Shown: piece by piece, positions 16,003 to 25,308 of the stretch
Position numbering within the stretch: the first letter of the stretch is position 1
Layout: every line of letters starts with the position of its first letter
Source of the DNA: Edaphobacter sp. 4G125
GTDB lineage: Bacteria > Acidobacteriota > Terriglobia > Terriglobales > Acidobacteriaceae
Length of the DNA stretch: 64,000 nucleotides
NCBI RefSeq assembly: GCF_014274685.1
Contig: NZ_CP060393.1
Location: 1,547,501-1,611,500, forward strand
Reading direction: 5' to 3'
The notes under the pieces: model-generated
What the model saw: the letters and a program-made list of their open reading frames with translations, nothing else
Told to the model about the DNA's origin: nothing
Databases searched by the model: none
Translations under genes and position numbers: made by a program

Positions 16003-16737
16003 ATGAGCACAAAGAAGGTAGCGCTGATTTCCGGCGCAAATAAGGGAATTGGTTTCGAAACGGCACGTCAGCTGGGAAAACAGGGAATTACGGTTTTGGT
16101 AGGAGCACGCGATTTGGGTAAGGGCGAAGCCGCGGCTTCGCAGCTCAAGAAAGAAGGCATCGATGCTCAAGCCATTCAATTCGATGTTGTCAATCCAGCC
16201 GACATCAAGACTGGTGTGGAGAAGGTCGAGAAGGAGTTCGGTAAGCTGGACATCCTGATCAACAATGCCGGGATCATGTTGGAAGGAATTGGCGGCAATA
16301 ATTCCTCTACAGTTTCGGAGGAGATTCTGCGCAAGACATTTGATACGAACTTTTTCTCAGCCATCTCTGTAACGAGAGCATTTCTTCCTCTCCTTAAAAA
16401 GAGCGAAGCGGGTCGTATCGTCAATGTGTCCAGCATACTTGGCTCGCTGACCCTACACGCAACCGAAGGCTCGCCGATCTATGAGGCGAAGTCGCTGGCT
16501 TACGATGCTTCGAAGACTGCATTGAATGCGTTCACAGTTCACCTCGCGCATGAGCTCAAGGGAACAAAGATTAAAGTGAACTCCGCGCATCCGGGGTGGG
16601 TGAAGACCGATATGGGGACGGATGCTGCTCCTATGGAGATCGCAGACGGAGCGAAGACAGAGGTTGAACTAGCGACTCTTGGTCCGGATGGTCCCACAGG
16701 GGGTTACTTCCATCTCGGTGAAGCAATCAGCTGGTAA
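16003..16737 (+). CDS. Short-chain dehydrogenase/reductase
   Basis: A 244-residue classical SDR oxidoreductase. The cofactor loop is [12 protein letters not shown] (about 10-21), with GARD after beta-2 suggesting NADPH preference. NNAGIM lies near 87-92, and the catalytic Ser (VNVSSILGS) and YDASK (about 165-169, Tyr and Lys) follow. The [10 protein letters not shown] segment and the ending TGGYFHLGE resemble the plant/bacterial carbonyl-reductase-like group, to which salutaridine reductase and CBR1 belong. The physiological substrate is unknown. It starts at ATG with a GGAGCGA site upstream. Its 3' end overlaps the convergent B12-binding gene by 11 bp. Confidence 0.9.
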   Translation: MSTKKVALISGANKGIGFETARQLGKQGITVLVGARDLGKGEAAASQLKKEGIDAQAIQFDVVNPADIKTGVEKVEKEFGKLDILINNAGIMLEGIGGNNSSTVSEEILRKTFDTNFFSAISVTRAFLPLLKKSEAGRIVNVSSILGSLTLHATEGSPIYEAKSLAYDASKTALNAFTVHLAHELKGTKIKVNSAHPGWVKTDMGTDAAPMEIADGAKTEVELATLGPDGPTGGYFHLGEAISW

Positions 16738-17143
16738 GCAGGCCGCGCGGCTTTACGTTCTCGCGAATAAATTGAATTGTTGTCTCAAGCGGCGTCCCGG
16801 GGCCAAAGATGGCTGCAACGCCGCTTTCTTTCAGGAGAGGGAAGTCTTCCTGCGGGATGGTTCCACCGACCACAAGAAGAATGTCGTCTGCGCGTTGCGC
16901 GTGAAGTAGGTCTCGAATGCGCGGGACAATGGCGTTGTGTGCGCCGGAGAGGATCGAGAGGCCGATACAGTCCACGTCTTCCTGGATGGCCGCAGAGACG
17001 ATTTTCTCCGGTGTTTGTCGTAGACCCGTGTAGATGACTTCCATTCCTGCATCACGAAGGGCTCGTGCGATCACCTTGGCCCCACGGTCGTGACCGTCGA
17101 GGCCCGGCTTTGCAACGAGAACGCGAATCGGCGGTTTTGCCAT
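16727..17143 (-). CDS. Stand-alone cobalamin-binding domain protein (methylmalonyl-CoA mutase C-terminal type)
   Basis: A 138-residue B12-binding domain. It carries the base-off/His-on signature [12 protein letters not shown] (DxHxxG, about residues 11-22), then LSILSGAH and LLVVGGTIP, which match the SxL and GG motifs of the mutase small domain. Such free domains pair with a separately encoded mutase catalytic subunit. No such subunit is in this window, though branched-chain acyl-CoA genes are next door. ATG 17143 is chosen because it starts the conserved domain; the frame extends 40 codons further but that part has no family character. It overlaps the SDR gene by 11 bp. Confidence 0.88.
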   Translation of the reverse strand: MAKPPIRVLVAKPGLDGHDRGAKVIARALRDAGMEVIYTGLRQTPEKIVSAAIQEDVDCIGLSILSGAHNAIVPRIRDLLHAQRADDILLVVGGTIPQEDFPLLKESGVAAIFGPGTPLETTIQFIRENVKPRGLLTS

Positions 17144-17195
17144 GCGCCGCGAGTATACGTTCTCGAACCTGCTTAACGGAACTCCGTTCGTCCAG

Positions 17196-18800
17196 CTATT
17201 TTGCGGGCTCGCTCCCAGCAGGGAGAAATTGGATCGTTTTGTCGGAGCTGGCCAGATCGGCAACAGAGAGATAGACCAGTCGCGCGATTTTCGTCAGCTT
17301 GGGATAGTTGATGCGATCCCAGGTGTCGTTCTCGGTGTGGTAGTCCGGGTGCAGGCCGGTCTGGAACTCGACTTGGGGGATGTGCAGTGTGGCGAACCAG
17401 AAATGATCACTGCGCGACCAGAGCGAGTCGGGATCGACGGTATCCATTTTGTAATCGAGCTTCAGGCCTGCCTGTTGATTTTCGTGATCGATGATCCGGC
17501 GTAGCGCAGGGTTGTAGCGCGTTCCAAGAACATTGACCATGTTGACGTTGCGATCCGCTGGTGTCGGCCAGTTCGCATCGTCTTCATTGCGGCCGATCAT
17601 GTCGAGGTTCAGCGTTGCGACAGTCTGGTTCAGCGGAACGACAGGGTGGGTCACGTAATAGTAAGAGCCCAGGAAAATTCGCTCTTCGGCATCATAGGCG
17701 AGGAACAGAATACTGCGTTTCGGTTGAACTTTGCCTTTGGTGAATGCTCGCGCTACGGAGAGCATTCCGGAAACGCCCGAGGCATTATCGTCAGCGCCAT
17801 GATAGATATGCCCGTTGGAAGTTCCCATGTGATCGTGGTGTGCAGTCAGAATGATGGTCTGGGCCTTCAGTTTTGGGTCAGATCCCTCGAGCAAAGCCAC
17901 AACATTTCGACCCTTATGTGCTTCGATTCCTGTGTAAGTCTTCGAGACGCAAGCGGAACTCTTTGGCAAATCAAACGAGCTCGGTTGTAAGGAGCGATCG
18001 ATTGCGGCTTGAAGACTATCGGCAGTTTTTCCGTTAGGTGCGAGAAGCTGATCGGCGATCTCCCGCTTGATGATGAAGACAGGAATGTCCCACATCTCGC
18101 CTGCTAGTGCGTATGACGGCTCTCCAGTAGGACGTGGTGATGTCGGAGGAATCGGCTTTACATCGCGAGGAATACGATCCTGAACGATGAGGATGCCGGC
18201 CGCCCCACGCTTTCGCAGCTCTTCGACTTTGTGCCAATTGAAAGCGTGGTAACTGTCCCAGGTCCCCATGAGCCTTGAATTGGGGTCGTTGGCTTGCGGC
18301 TCACGAGTGAAGACCATAGCAATCTTTCCCTTGAGGTCGATTCCTGCGAGATCGTCGTAGTGGAACTCCGGCGCGCTGATTCCATAACCGGCGAACGCGA
18401 GTTGGCCGCATGCTTCTGTATTGCGCAGACTCTGGCGAGCGAGCTGAAAGTCGTGGCCGAGTGAATAGCGATGTTCTTTCCCTTCGATGGTTGTAGTCAG
18501 CGTGGTACGTTCGGCATCCGGCCTGCCAGTCAGGATCTCCATGTTCTGGAAGAAGGTCCCGTTGTCTCCCATGGGCTTGAGGCCGAGGCGCAGGAATTCG
18601 GAGGCGATGTAGTCGGTCGCGATGTGGTCTTCCAGGCTGCCGCTGTTACGGCCAGCAAGATTATCCGAGGCAAGAAAGTAGATGTCGGCCTTGAGGTCGT
18701 TCGGTTGGATGAGATCGGCAGCCGCGTTGATGGTCTTGCTGGTTTGTGCGGAGAGCGGAACGGTGAGCAGGAGAAGACAAAGGAAAGGACGCGAGAACAT
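17196..18800 (-). CDS. Secreted M28-family zinc aminopeptidase
   Basis: A 534-residue exported peptidase. A signal peptide ([19 protein letters not shown]) starts the protein. Residues about 60-250 contain a PA (protease-associated) domain insertion, seen as [23 protein letters not shown] and RGAAGILIV. The catalytic M28 domain has [30 protein letters not shown] and LDMIGR, then a late SDHFWF histidine, giving the two-zinc site. It probably releases N-terminal amino acids from peptides in the periplasm or medium. A shorter M28 paralogue lies at 40825-41889. It is followed on the same strand by the B12-binding gene, 52 nt away. Confidence 0.9.
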   Translation of the reverse strand: MFSRPFLCLLLLTVPLSAQTSKTINAAADLIQPNDLKADIYFLASDNLAGRNSGSLEDHIATDYIASEFLRLGLKPMGDNGTFFQNMEILTGRPDAERTTLTTTIEGKEHRYSLGHDFQLARQSLRNTEACGQLAFAGYGISAPEFHYDDLAGIDLKGKIAMVFTREPQANDPNSRLMGTWDSYHAFNWHKVEELRKRGAAGILIVQDRIPRDVKPIPPTSPRPTGEPSYALAGEMWDIPVFIIKREIADQLLAPNGKTADSLQAAIDRSLQPSSFDLPKSSACVSKTYTGIEAHKGRNVVALLEGSDPKLKAQTIILTAHHDHMGTSNGHIYHGADDNASGVSGMLSVARAFTKGKVQPKRSILFLAYDAEERIFLGSYYYVTHPVVPLNQTVATLNLDMIGRNEDDANWPTPADRNVNMVNVLGTRYNPALRRIIDHENQQAGLKLDYKMDTVDPDSLWSRSDHFWFATLHIPQVEFQTGLHPDYHTENDTWDRINYPKLTKIARLVYLSVADLASSDKTIQFLPAGSEPAK

Positions 18801-18827
18801 CCGTCCTTTGTAGCATGGCTTGGCGAA

Positions 18828-19769
18828 TCAGTCTTCGGACAAGGTTGTCTGCCAGGCTTTGGCGTACTTCCAGCTCGTATATGTGGAGTGATAGAGGTGC
18901 AGCAGAAAACCTTCGCGGCCGTCGAGAAAGCCGAAACGGAAGATGAAGTTCCAGAGGAAGGTGAAGAGGGGAATAATGGCGACGTTATAGAGAAAACTCC
19001 ACAAGGAGCGACTGGTTTTCCCTTTCGAGACGATGATCTCGGCTCCGAGCGTGCTGTATCGATCCATGTGTTCGATGTAGCTCTCAATTGTGGGGTAGGC
19101 GTGGTGGATGAGATCGTGGTGGAGTGTGTCGAGCGTTCCATCGAAGGCAATTGTCTCGTGCACAGGCCGCTCGGTGAAACGGGCAGGCGGTGCAAAGTTG
19201 GCCGTGTGACGACGGAAGAGGCGCAGCTTGGGATCGGGATAGTAGCCGCCGTAGCGAATCCATCGCTTAAGGAAGAGATTGCGGCGACGGATCATATAGG
19301 CATCGGCCGCGGGCTTACCGCGCAGAAGTTTTCGAATCTCCTGCTGAAGCTCGAGAGACAACTCCTCATCGGCGTCGAGGGAAAGGATCCATGTGCCGGT
19401 GCACTTTTCGATGGCCGAGTTTTTCTGAATGGCGAAGCCTTTCCAGGGTTCCAGAAAGACCTTTGCGCCAAAGTTTCGCGCGATCTCGAGGGTGCGATCG
19501 GTAGAACCGGAGTCGATGACGATGATTTCATCGGCGAACTGCACGCTGGATAGAGTGCGGGCCAGGTTGGCTTCTTCGTTCTGCGTGATGACAGCAATCG
19601 AAAGCGTCTGGCGAATCGGGAGCTCCGCCGATTGATTTTGATCAGACAGAGGCTGTTCCGCAACTCCATCAATGGAGGTGCGGGAGGGGGATTGCGACGG
19701 AGCTTCGTGATCGAGGTTCAATAGTGGGATTGTGCCACATCCATTCCGCTTGTCTATCCCCTGAAGCAT
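18828..19769 (-). CDS. Glycosyltransferase family 2, WaaE/KdtX-like
   Basis: A 313-residue inverting glycosyltransferase. The GT-A core starts after about 50 variable residues: ITQNEEANLARTLSS, then VIDSGSTDRT, and the DxD-type metal site LDADEEL near 130-136. The later PDPKLRLFRR and HHAYPTIESYIEHMDRYS segments are typical of the LPS-core heptose beta-1,4-glucosyltransferase (WaaE/KdtX) group. A C-terminal hydrophobic stretch with FLWNFIFRFGFLDGREGF suggests membrane association. GGAGGAG lies 7 nt before ATG 19769. It is 27 nt upstream of the M28 peptidase gene on the same strand. The role in lipopolysaccharide or other envelope glycan is inferred. Confidence 0.88.
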   Translation of the reverse strand: MLQGIDKRNGCGTIPLLNLDHEAPSQSPSRTSIDGVAEQPLSDQNQSAELPIRQTLSIAVITQNEEANLARTLSSVQFADEIIVIDSGSTDRTLEIARNFGAKVFLEPWKGFAIQKNSAIEKCTGTWILSLDADEELSLELQQEIRKLLRGKPAADAYMIRRRNLFLKRWIRYGGYYPDPKLRLFRRHTANFAPPARFTERPVHETIAFDGTLDTLHHDLIHHAYPTIESYIEHMDRYSTLGAEIIVSKGKTSRSLWSFLYNVAIIPLFTFLWNFIFRFGFLDGREGFLLHLYHSTYTSWKYAKAWQTTLSED

Positions 19770-19799
19770 AAAAATCTCCTCCCTCTTTCGTGGAGTTGA

Positions 19800-20150
19800 T
19801 CAGGAGAGCGAGATCGAAGTGTCCCCCAGATGCTCCTGCAGGAGTCTCTGGGTAAGGGTCTTGAGATTCTCGCCGGTCTTGGGGAGAACGAAGGCGCGGG
19901 CTTCGTCCGACCATTCCAGTTTGAAACTGGTGGTGAGGGCGGAGATCCAGATCTGGCGGACCGGAGTATTGGGGGTAAAGACGAATTTACTGTCGTCGTG
20001 CTCGAAGACGACGTTGAGGACGCCGTTTTTTTCTTCGGTTTCAAAGGGAATCTCGTCTGCCTCGCTTTGTTCTTCTGCCCGGATGAGGGACTGTTTCAGA
20101 GCATCGAGAGCTTGGTCGGATTCGCGGCGGAAGGTGGCTTCGTCGAGCAT
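19800..20150 (-). CDS. Frataxin-like iron-binding protein (CyaY family)
   Basis: A 116-residue frataxin-fold protein. An acidic first helix (residues about 3-35, many E and D) is followed by the beta-sheet motif VFTPNTPVRQIWISA, which matches the family hallmark (I/V-N-x-Q-x-P-x-x-Q-I-W-x-S), then a strand with Lys-Leu-Glu-Trp and a short C-terminal helix. Frataxins bind ferrous iron through the acidic ridge and modulate iron-sulfur cluster assembly by IscS/IscU. No isc genes are adjacent. The gene precedes a glycosyltransferase by 30 nt on the same strand. Confidence 0.85.
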   Translation of the reverse strand: MLDEATFRRESDQALDALKQSLIRAEEQSEADEIPFETEEKNGVLNVVFEHDDSKFVFTPNTPVRQIWISALTTSFKLEWSDEARAFVLPKTGENLKTLTQRLLQEHLGDTSISLS

Positions 20151-20271
20151 ACAGATAGTGTAGCGGTTTAGATTTTCGGCGGATTGAGTAAAATCGAGGG
20201 ATCATAAAGCTGGAAGAAGGATTCCAGTAGCTGAATACCTCCACAACATAAACGGGATAGAAGGAGCTTTT

Positions 20272-21111
20272 TTGCGCAGAGTTCTATTGCCGTTTGTTTT
20301 TCTGGTCCTGTCGTTGACTGCTTACGGTCAGGACGGGTTTATCCGAAATTTGGCCGCCCAGTGGGAGGCGCGCGCGACCAGGACTCAGGCTGCTCAACCG
20401 AAGTGGAGCGTGCCGATGTTTTCTCCTTTTCCCATGGTGGCGCAGGTCTATCGAGCAGACTTTATCCGCCAGCGTACCGCCGCAGGTAAGAGCAACTGGA
20501 ACATGGGCGGCGGCAAGGGATTCAACCTGATTCCGGCGAAGAATACGCAGGTCGATATCTTTGTGCCGGGCTACATGATACGTGGCGATGGTGGCCAGGA
20601 CGGGTTCGGCGACATGATCCTGCTGGGCAAGTACCGGTTCCTCTCCAAGACGGAGAAACAAGGGAACTACATTCTAAGCGGGCAGCTTTCGTGGCACATC
20701 CCTACAGGGAGTTACAAGAACGGCGCTCCGGCTGCTTCGTTTACACCGACACTGGTTGGAGGGAAGGGGTTTGGCAAGCTAGCCCTCATGAGTTCGGTTG
20801 GTGGCAGTCTACCGACCTCACAGACCTCGACTACTGGAAGGGCGATCCACTGGAACTCGGTTGTGCAGTACAAGGTGGGGCGCTATTTTTCTCCTCAACT
20901 GGAGATCAACACTACCAGCCACATTGGCGGCAGTCGTGACGGGAAGACGCAGACGTTCCTGTCGCCTGGAATCATGGTTGGTAAATTGCCGATCCGATCG
21001 ATAGACAACAGCCGGTTAGGGGTTACGGTCGGGGCCGGGTTTCAAATTGCGACGACCGGCTTCCACACCTATAACCATGCTCTTGCTACCAGCGTGAGGT
21101 TTGTGTTCTAG
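20272..21111 (+). CDS. Putative outer-membrane beta-barrel protein
   Basis: A 279-residue exported protein. The signal peptide (RRVLLPFVFLVLSLTAYGQ) is followed by many alternating-polarity strands typical of an outer-membrane barrel, and the last residue is Phe within VRFVF, the usual barrel-insertion signal. The pattern QVDIFVPGYMIRGDG, DMILLGKYRF and NYILSGQLSWHIPTGSYKNG resembles transporter-like outer membrane proteins that I recall being annotated as MetA-pathway-of-phenol-degradation or DUF3034-like barrels, but I do not recognise a substrate. TTG 20272 has GAAGGAG about 6 nt upstream. It is a single-gene unit ending at a strong terminator. Confidence 0.75.
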   Translation: MRRVLLPFVFLVLSLTAYGQDGFIRNLAAQWEARATRTQAAQPKWSVPMFSPFPMVAQVYRADFIRQRTAAGKSNWNMGGGKGFNLIPAKNTQVDIFVPGYMIRGDGGQDGFGDMILLGKYRFLSKTEKQGNYILSGQLSWHIPTGSYKNGAPAASFTPTLVGGKGFGKLALMSSVGGSLPTSQTSTTGRAIHWNSVVQYKVGRYFSPQLEINTTSHIGGSRDGKTQTFLSPGIMVGKLPIRSIDNSRLGVTVGAGFQIATTGFHTYNHALATSVRFVF

Positions 21112-21118
21112 AGATCTT

Positions 21119-21307
21119 CCCCCCCCGGCCATTTTGGTGCAAAGTATTCTATTCATATAACTTAAGTTGGTACTTCATATACAGAAAGCCCCGGAAGAGT
21201 CTCCGGGGCTTTTCTGTGCTGATTTAAGAATATCAGGATGAAGGGTGCTGTTCTGCATCGTAGATGTGGCTTGGTTTGTATGGGTTAGACGGATTTTGGG
21301 CTTGACA
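21119..21307 (+). repeat. Composite intergenic element, copy B
   Basis: A run of eight C (21119-21126), GGCCATTTTGGT, the invariant GCAAAGTATTC (21139-21149) and CTTAAGTT at the fixed spacing. A terminator hairpin follows at 21181-21216. A GGCTTGGTTTGTATGGGTT stretch precedes the terminal GGGCTTGACAGG (CTTGACA at 21301-21307). Order and spacing match copies A and C. Confidence 0.75.
21181..21216 (+). terminator. Rho-independent terminator after the barrel gene
   Basis: An 11-bp stem of AAAGCCCCGGA (21185-21195) and TCCGGGGCTTT (21202-21212) with a 6-nt loop, then TTCTGTGC. Flanking ACAG and CTGT bases extend the pairing. It ends transcription of the outer-membrane protein gene and sits inside composite element copy B. 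Confidence 0.85.
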
Positions 21308-21314
21308 GGGATTT

Positions 21315-21353
21315 TAGGGGAGGCCGCTACGCGATGCTTCGCTCAGGACGACG
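21315..21353. repeat. Intergenic repeat, CTTCG...CTCAGGACGACG family, copy 4
   Basis: Reads GGGAGGCCGCTACGCGATGC then TTCGCTCAGGACGACG, a diverged member that follows the CTTGACA end of composite copy B at nearly the same distance as in copy A. Confidence 0.5.
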
Positions 21354-21409
21354 TGGAAGAGGAGATCTGATTTCGGTCTATTTCGACTGTTCTTGGGGGT
21401 GAGGGTTCG

Positions 21410-21461
21410 AGCTGCGCTCGAATGTCCCCACACATGCCTGAGGCATGTATGGGACACCCGA
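21410..21461. repeat. GAGCTGCGCTC/CATGTATGGG element, copy 1
   Basis: Reads GAGCTGCGCTCGAATGTCCC, CACACATGCC, then a short spacer and GGCATGTATGGGACACCCGA. The same order of motifs occurs at 28580-28652. The central part is an imperfect inverted repeat around ACATGC...GCATGT. Confidence 0.6.
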
Positions 21462-21916
21462 CTTGACTGAGACCTTGGAGAGAAACAAAACAAATTCGGG
21501 TATTTCTCCACTCCGGCCTGTGGTCTCCGGTCGAAATGACACTTCAGTGGGGTGCGTGGGAATAGTTCGCACTGATGCGCGAATGGCCCACTTTGGTCTC
21601 GTATCGACTTGCGTCATCCGTACCGAAGATGGAGTCCCCGGGAGTGGTGTTAGGCTGCTAGGTAGCAGGTCTGCTTAAGATGGTTTCTGGCGAGCTCAAG
21701 GATCGCGCGGAAGCACTCGAACCGGAAGTGTCAGGAGCTGCCTTCTGGCGGCTGTCTGATCTCTGGAGCTCTCACTGTAGCTTGTTGCGGTTCCGCGCGA
21801 AAGCCGACCGTTTAAAGAAACAAACCCCTTTCCTATCAATCCGTATCCGTGCGGTGAATCTTAAGCTCGCTATACCTTTTTGCGACGATTCAGTATTGTG
21901 CCTATCGAGCAAACCG

Positions 21917-21978
21917 CAGATCCTTCGGCTTCCCCTTCGACTCGCTACGCTCGCTCAGGGGCCGCTCAGGATGACACA
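21917..21978. repeat. Intergenic repeat, CTTCG...CTCAGGATGACA family, copy 5 (extended)
   Basis: Contains two nested half units, ATCCTTCGGCTTCCC and CCTTCGACTCGCTACGCTCG, before CTCAGGGGCCGCTCAGGATG and ACACAT. The doubled CTCAGG shows internal duplication. Confidence 0.65.
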
Positions 21979-22107
21979 TTTATGGCAATCATTTCAGACT
22001 CAGAACCCTAGCTTCTTTTGGCAGTTAAAGGCTTGCGCTGGGGCGTTCGTACTTTCTTCTCCGCTTTTGCCCGTGGTTCATTTTTGCAGGAATTCCAGGA
22101 GATGCTC

Positions 22108-23973
22108 ATGAGTCCTTATGCGGCCTATCCGCATCGCAAGCCCTCCCTTCAGGGGCTTGGAGATTTCACCACCACTGTGAGGGTGATCCCGATCTCGCTG
22201 ATTGCGATCGTAGTTGGTGTGATAAGCACGTTTGTGGCCTGGGTACTGTTCAAGCTGATCGGATTTTTTACGAATCTTGCTTATTACCATCGATTGGATA
22301 CCTCCTTTGCTTCTCCTGCGGGAAATCAACTGGGCGTTTATGCCGTCCTAGTGCCGGTTGTCGGATCGATCATTGTGGGTCTGATGGCGCGCTATGGTTC
22401 CGAGCGTATCCGAGGCCACGGGATTCCGGAGGCGATCGAGTCGATCCTGATGAACGGAAGCCGCGTTCAACCGCGACTGGCGATTTTGAAGCCATTGTCT
22501 GCTGCGATAGCAATCGGGACGGGCGGCCCGTTTGGAGCCGAGGGGCCGATCATTATGACGGGTGGCGCCTTCGGCTCAATGATCAGCCAATTTTTCCACT
22601 TTACGAGCGTGGAGCGTCGCACCTTGCTGGTGGCGGGCGCATGCGCCGGTATGTCAGCGACTTTTGCGGCTCCGCTGGCTTCGGTGCTGATAGGCGTGGA
22701 ACTACTGTTGTTTGAATGGAAGCCACGCAGCGCGGTTCCAGTTGCACTGGCGAGCGCAACTGCCTACGTGGCCAGGAGCTATTTTCTGGGACTGGGGCCG
22801 ATGTTTCCAGTTCCCACACACGCGGCCTTCATCGGACTTTATGGCATTTTGGGATGCGTCATTGCAGGCCTTGCTGCTGGTGGGCTCTCGGCCCTGTTGA
22901 CGTTGGGGGTCTACGCCGCCGAAGACCTGTTCCGAAAGCTGCCGATTCACTGGATGTGGTGGCCGGCGATTGGTGGCGTGTTCGTAGGGTTGGGAGGGTT
23001 GATCTTTCCGCAGGCGCTCGGGGTTGGGTATGACGTGATCCGGGAACTTCTGCAAGGGAATGTTCCGATCAAGATTTTTGCCGGGGTCCTGCTGGTGAAG
23101 TCGGTGATCTGGGTGATCTCGCTTGGCTCGGGAACCTCGGGCGGCGTGTTGGCTCCGCTATTGATGATGGGAGCTGCCCTTGGTGGTGTCGAAAGCATCT
23201 TTCTTCCGCACCTCGGTCTGGGGTTCTGGCCTCTCATCGGCCTGGGCGCGATTCTGGGCGGTACGATGCGCTCTCCGCTTACGGGCATCGTGTTCACCCT
23301 GGAGTTGACCCACGATTTCAATATGCTTCTGCCGTTACTGGTGTCTTGCTTTATTGCTCATTTATTCACGGTGCTCACTCTGAAACGATCGATCCTGACG
23401 GAGAAGATCTCGCGTCACGGCTATCACCTGAGCTGTGAGTATGCTCTTGATCCTCTGGAGATTCTGTTTGTGCGAGAGGTGATGAGGACGAATGTTGTCG
23501 TTCTGCCTTACGATCAGACGCTGGAAGATGCTTATAGCCTGATTCATTCGACCGACAATCCCAAGGGACAACATCTTTTTCCCGTACTCGGGCCGGGTGA
23601 TGAGCTGGCTGGAGTGGTGACTCGAAATCAGCTGGTCCAGCTTTATCAGAAGATGACCGCTCGGGCCTCAACGATCAAGCTTTCTGAGATCGCAACCCAA
23701 AAGCCTCAGGTCGCTTTTGCGGATGAGCCTCTCAAGGTCGTGGTGAATCGAATGGCCGATTCGGGCTTTACGCGCTTTCCGGTTCTCGATCCAGAAGGAA
23801 ACGGAAAGATCGTCGGTATGGTGGCGCTCAATGATCTGTTGCGCGCCAGGACGAAGAACCTGGAAGATGAGCGTGCCCGGGAGAGGGTATTGCGGATTCG
23901 TATGCCGTTTGGAGCAGCACAAAAGAGCGAAAAAACTACTGACGAGGAACTCATCCCCAAAGGGAGCTCCTGA
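22108..23973 (+). CDS. CLC-family chloride channel/antiporter with C-terminal CBS pair
   Basis: A 621-residue CLC protein. The membrane part has the expected signature segments: RGHGIPEAIE (the GSGIP position, with His instead of Ser), GTGGPFGAEGPI (the GxEGP gate, Glu kept, next to Ala), and the later GSGTSGGVLAPLLMMGA. About 135 C-terminal residues form two CBS motifs (VREVMRTNVVVLP and KLSEIATQKPQVAFADEPL), which usually bind adenine nucleotides and regulate transport. GHGxPE is common in this CBS-containing bacterial subgroup as I recall. ATG 22108 has AGGAG 7 nt upstream. Whether it is a channel or a H+/Cl- exchanger is not decided by sequence inspection. Confidence 0.92.
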   Translation: MSPYAAYPHRKPSLQGLGDFTTTVRVIPISLIAIVVGVISTFVAWVLFKLIGFFTNLAYYHRLDTSFASPAGNQLGVYAVLVPVVGSIIVGLMARYGSERIRGHGIPEAIESILMNGSRVQPRLAILKPLSAAIAIGTGGPFGAEGPIIMTGGAFGSMISQFFHFTSVERRTLLVAGACAGMSATFAAPLASVLIGVELLLFEWKPRSAVPVALASATAYVARSYFLGLGPMFPVPTHAAFIGLYGILGCVIAGLAAGGLSALLTLGVYAAEDLFRKLPIHWMWWPAIGGVFVGLGGLIFPQALGVGYDVIRELLQGNVPIKIFAGVLLVKSVIWVISLGSGTSGGVLAPLLMMGAALGGVESIFLPHLGLGFWPLIGLGAILGGTMRSPLTGIVFTLELTHDFNMLLPLLVSCFIAHLFTVLTLKRSILTEKISRHGYHLSCEYALDPLEILFVREVMRTNVVVLPYDQTLEDAYSLIHSTDNPKGQHLFPVLGPGDELAGVVTRNQLVQLYQKMTARASTIKLSEIATQKPQVAFADEPLKVVVNRMADSGFTRFPVLDPEGNGKIVGMVALNDLLRARTKNLEDERARERVLRIRMPFGAAQKSEKTTDEELIPKGSS

Positions 23974-24187
23974 AAAGGAGCGACATGTGTCCATCCAAGA
24001 ATGTTTTGGAAGCTGCTCGCCCACTGTTGCCGACACGAGAATTTGGGTTATTCCTGGCGCACAGACCGAAACATATGTCGCACGATTACGTCTGTCTCTA
24101 GAGGCACTGCACTCGTCAACAACGGTTTGGTCCGATGCATGGGGCAGAGCCATTCGTGCGTAGCGAGGAAAGGAATCGTGGGCAAGA

Positions 24188-25303
24188 TTGATTCATTCAC
24201 GTACTGATGTGCTGATTGTTGGGGGAGGTCCCGCAGGTCTTGCTTCTGCGATCGCGCTCCAGCAAAGAGGGATTGACTGCGTTGTAGCCGATGCGATGCC
24301 ACCGTCGATCGATAAAGCCTGCGGCGAGGGGCTTATGCCCGACGCGATTGAAGCCCTGCAATCGTTGGGGATTACGATGACAGGCGAAGATGGGCATGCT
24401 TTTCAAGGCATTCGATTTTCAAACTCCAGCCATCGTGTGGATGCCACCTTCCCTGAAGGACACGGCCTCGGAGTTCGCCGCATTCGTCTGCATGATCGGC
24501 TTGCACAATATGCGCATGATTCTGGTGTCCGCCTTCGATGGAACAGTCACGTAAAGCTTCTTGATCGTCGCACTGCCCTTATCGATGACAGAGAAATCTC
24601 GTTCCGATGGCTTGTTGGAGCGGACGGTCAAGGCTCTTCTGTACGTCGCTGGGCTGGCCTCGATCAAACACTCAAGAAGCAACTGCGATATGGTTTTCGC
24701 CGTCATTACCAGATTGCTCCGTGGAGCGGCTACGTTGAGGTCCACTGGGGTGCAGGTGGTCAACTCTACATCACCCCTGTTTCGGCGGAATCTGTATGCG
24801 TCGTATTTGTCACCCGCGACCTAAAGCATAACCGTAGCGACATGTTTTCGGCATTCCCTGAGATTGCAGACCGTCTCAAAGATGCCCCGCTGATTTCGCA
24901 GCAGCGCGGTGCTGTGTCGGCCACACGGAAGTTGCGACGAGTGGCCGATGGGACGGTTGCTTTAGTGGGGGATGCGTCAGGTTCCACCGATGCGGTGACG
25001 GGGGAGGGGCTCGCGATGTCTTTTCGGCAAGCGCAGGCTTTAGCAGAGGCGATCGAGGCCGGGTCGCTCGAACAATATGATACTGCACATCAGAAGATCG
25101 GCAGGCTTCCCCACACCATGGGCTCGCTGATGTTGACGATGGATCGCTGGCCTTCCATTGAAGCACGTGCTATGCGAGCATTTGCGTTGTCGCCAGAGAT
25201 TTTTCGTGAATTGCTTTTTGTTCATATGGGGGCAAGTAGCCTGATGGAATTCGCATTCGGTTACGGCCCTCGATTCGGCTGGAAGCTGATCCATCAAACC
25301 TAG
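24188..25303 (+). CDS. FAD-dependent oxidoreductase, geranylgeranyl reductase-like
   Basis: A 371-residue flavoprotein of the group-A monooxygenase/geranylgeranyl reductase superfamily. The N terminus has VLIVGGGPAGLASA (FAD dinucleotide-binding), followed by CGEGLMPDA (near 45-53, the CGEG block seen in this subfamily). WLVGADGQGSSVRR lies near 142-155 and ALVGDASGSTDAVTGEGL near 258-275. In other bacteria such genes often sit beside type III polyketide synthase and methyltransferase genes, but neither is seen here. The start is probably TTG at 24188 with a weak site upstream; the GTG at 24178 is out of frame. A YceI-family gene follows 5 nt later. Confidence 0.82.
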   Translation: MIHSRTDVLIVGGGPAGLASAIALQQRGIDCVVADAMPPSIDKACGEGLMPDAIEALQSLGITMTGEDGHAFQGIRFSNSSHRVDATFPEGHGLGVRRIRLHDRLAQYAHDSGVRLRWNSHVKLLDRRTALIDDREISFRWLVGADGQGSSVRRWAGLDQTLKKQLRYGFRRHYQIAPWSGYVEVHWGAGGQLYITPVSAESVCVVFVTRDLKHNRSDMFSAFPEIADRLKDAPLISQQRGAVSATRKLRRVADGTVALVGDASGSTDAVTGEGLAMSFRQAQALAEAIEAGSLEQYDTAHQKIGRLPHTMGSLMLTMDRWPSIEARAMRAFALSPEIFRELLFVHMGASSLMEFAFGYGPRFGWKLIHQT

Positions 25304-25308
25304 TACAG

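Larger units (their letters stand above)
21112..22107. other. Gene-free region of about 1 kb, stacked repeats
   Basis: No frame here has a convincing ribosome-binding site or family motif. In order it holds composite element copy B with its terminator hairpin, a CTTCG-type repeat, the GAGCTGCGCTC/CATGTATGGG element shared with 28.6 kb, about 400 bp of unassigned sequence, and an extended CTTCG-type repeat at 21.9 kb shortly before the CLC gene. The CLC promoter should be at its end. Confidence 0.7.

Noticed and set aside
18471..19553. Plus-strand open frame of 360 codons opposite the M28 peptidase and GT2 genes
   Set aside because: It spans two clear minus-strand genes and has no recognised motif, so it is a shadow.
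21680..22107. Plus-strand frame of about 143 codons upstream of the CLC gene
   Set aside because: It overlaps an extended CTTCG-type repeat and then the CLC leader in another frame; composition and lack of motifs argue against coding.
23974..24187. Possible small gene between the CLC gene and the FAD oxidoreductase
   Set aside because: Several short frames overlap here, but none has a good ribosome-binding site or motif; treated as intergenic.
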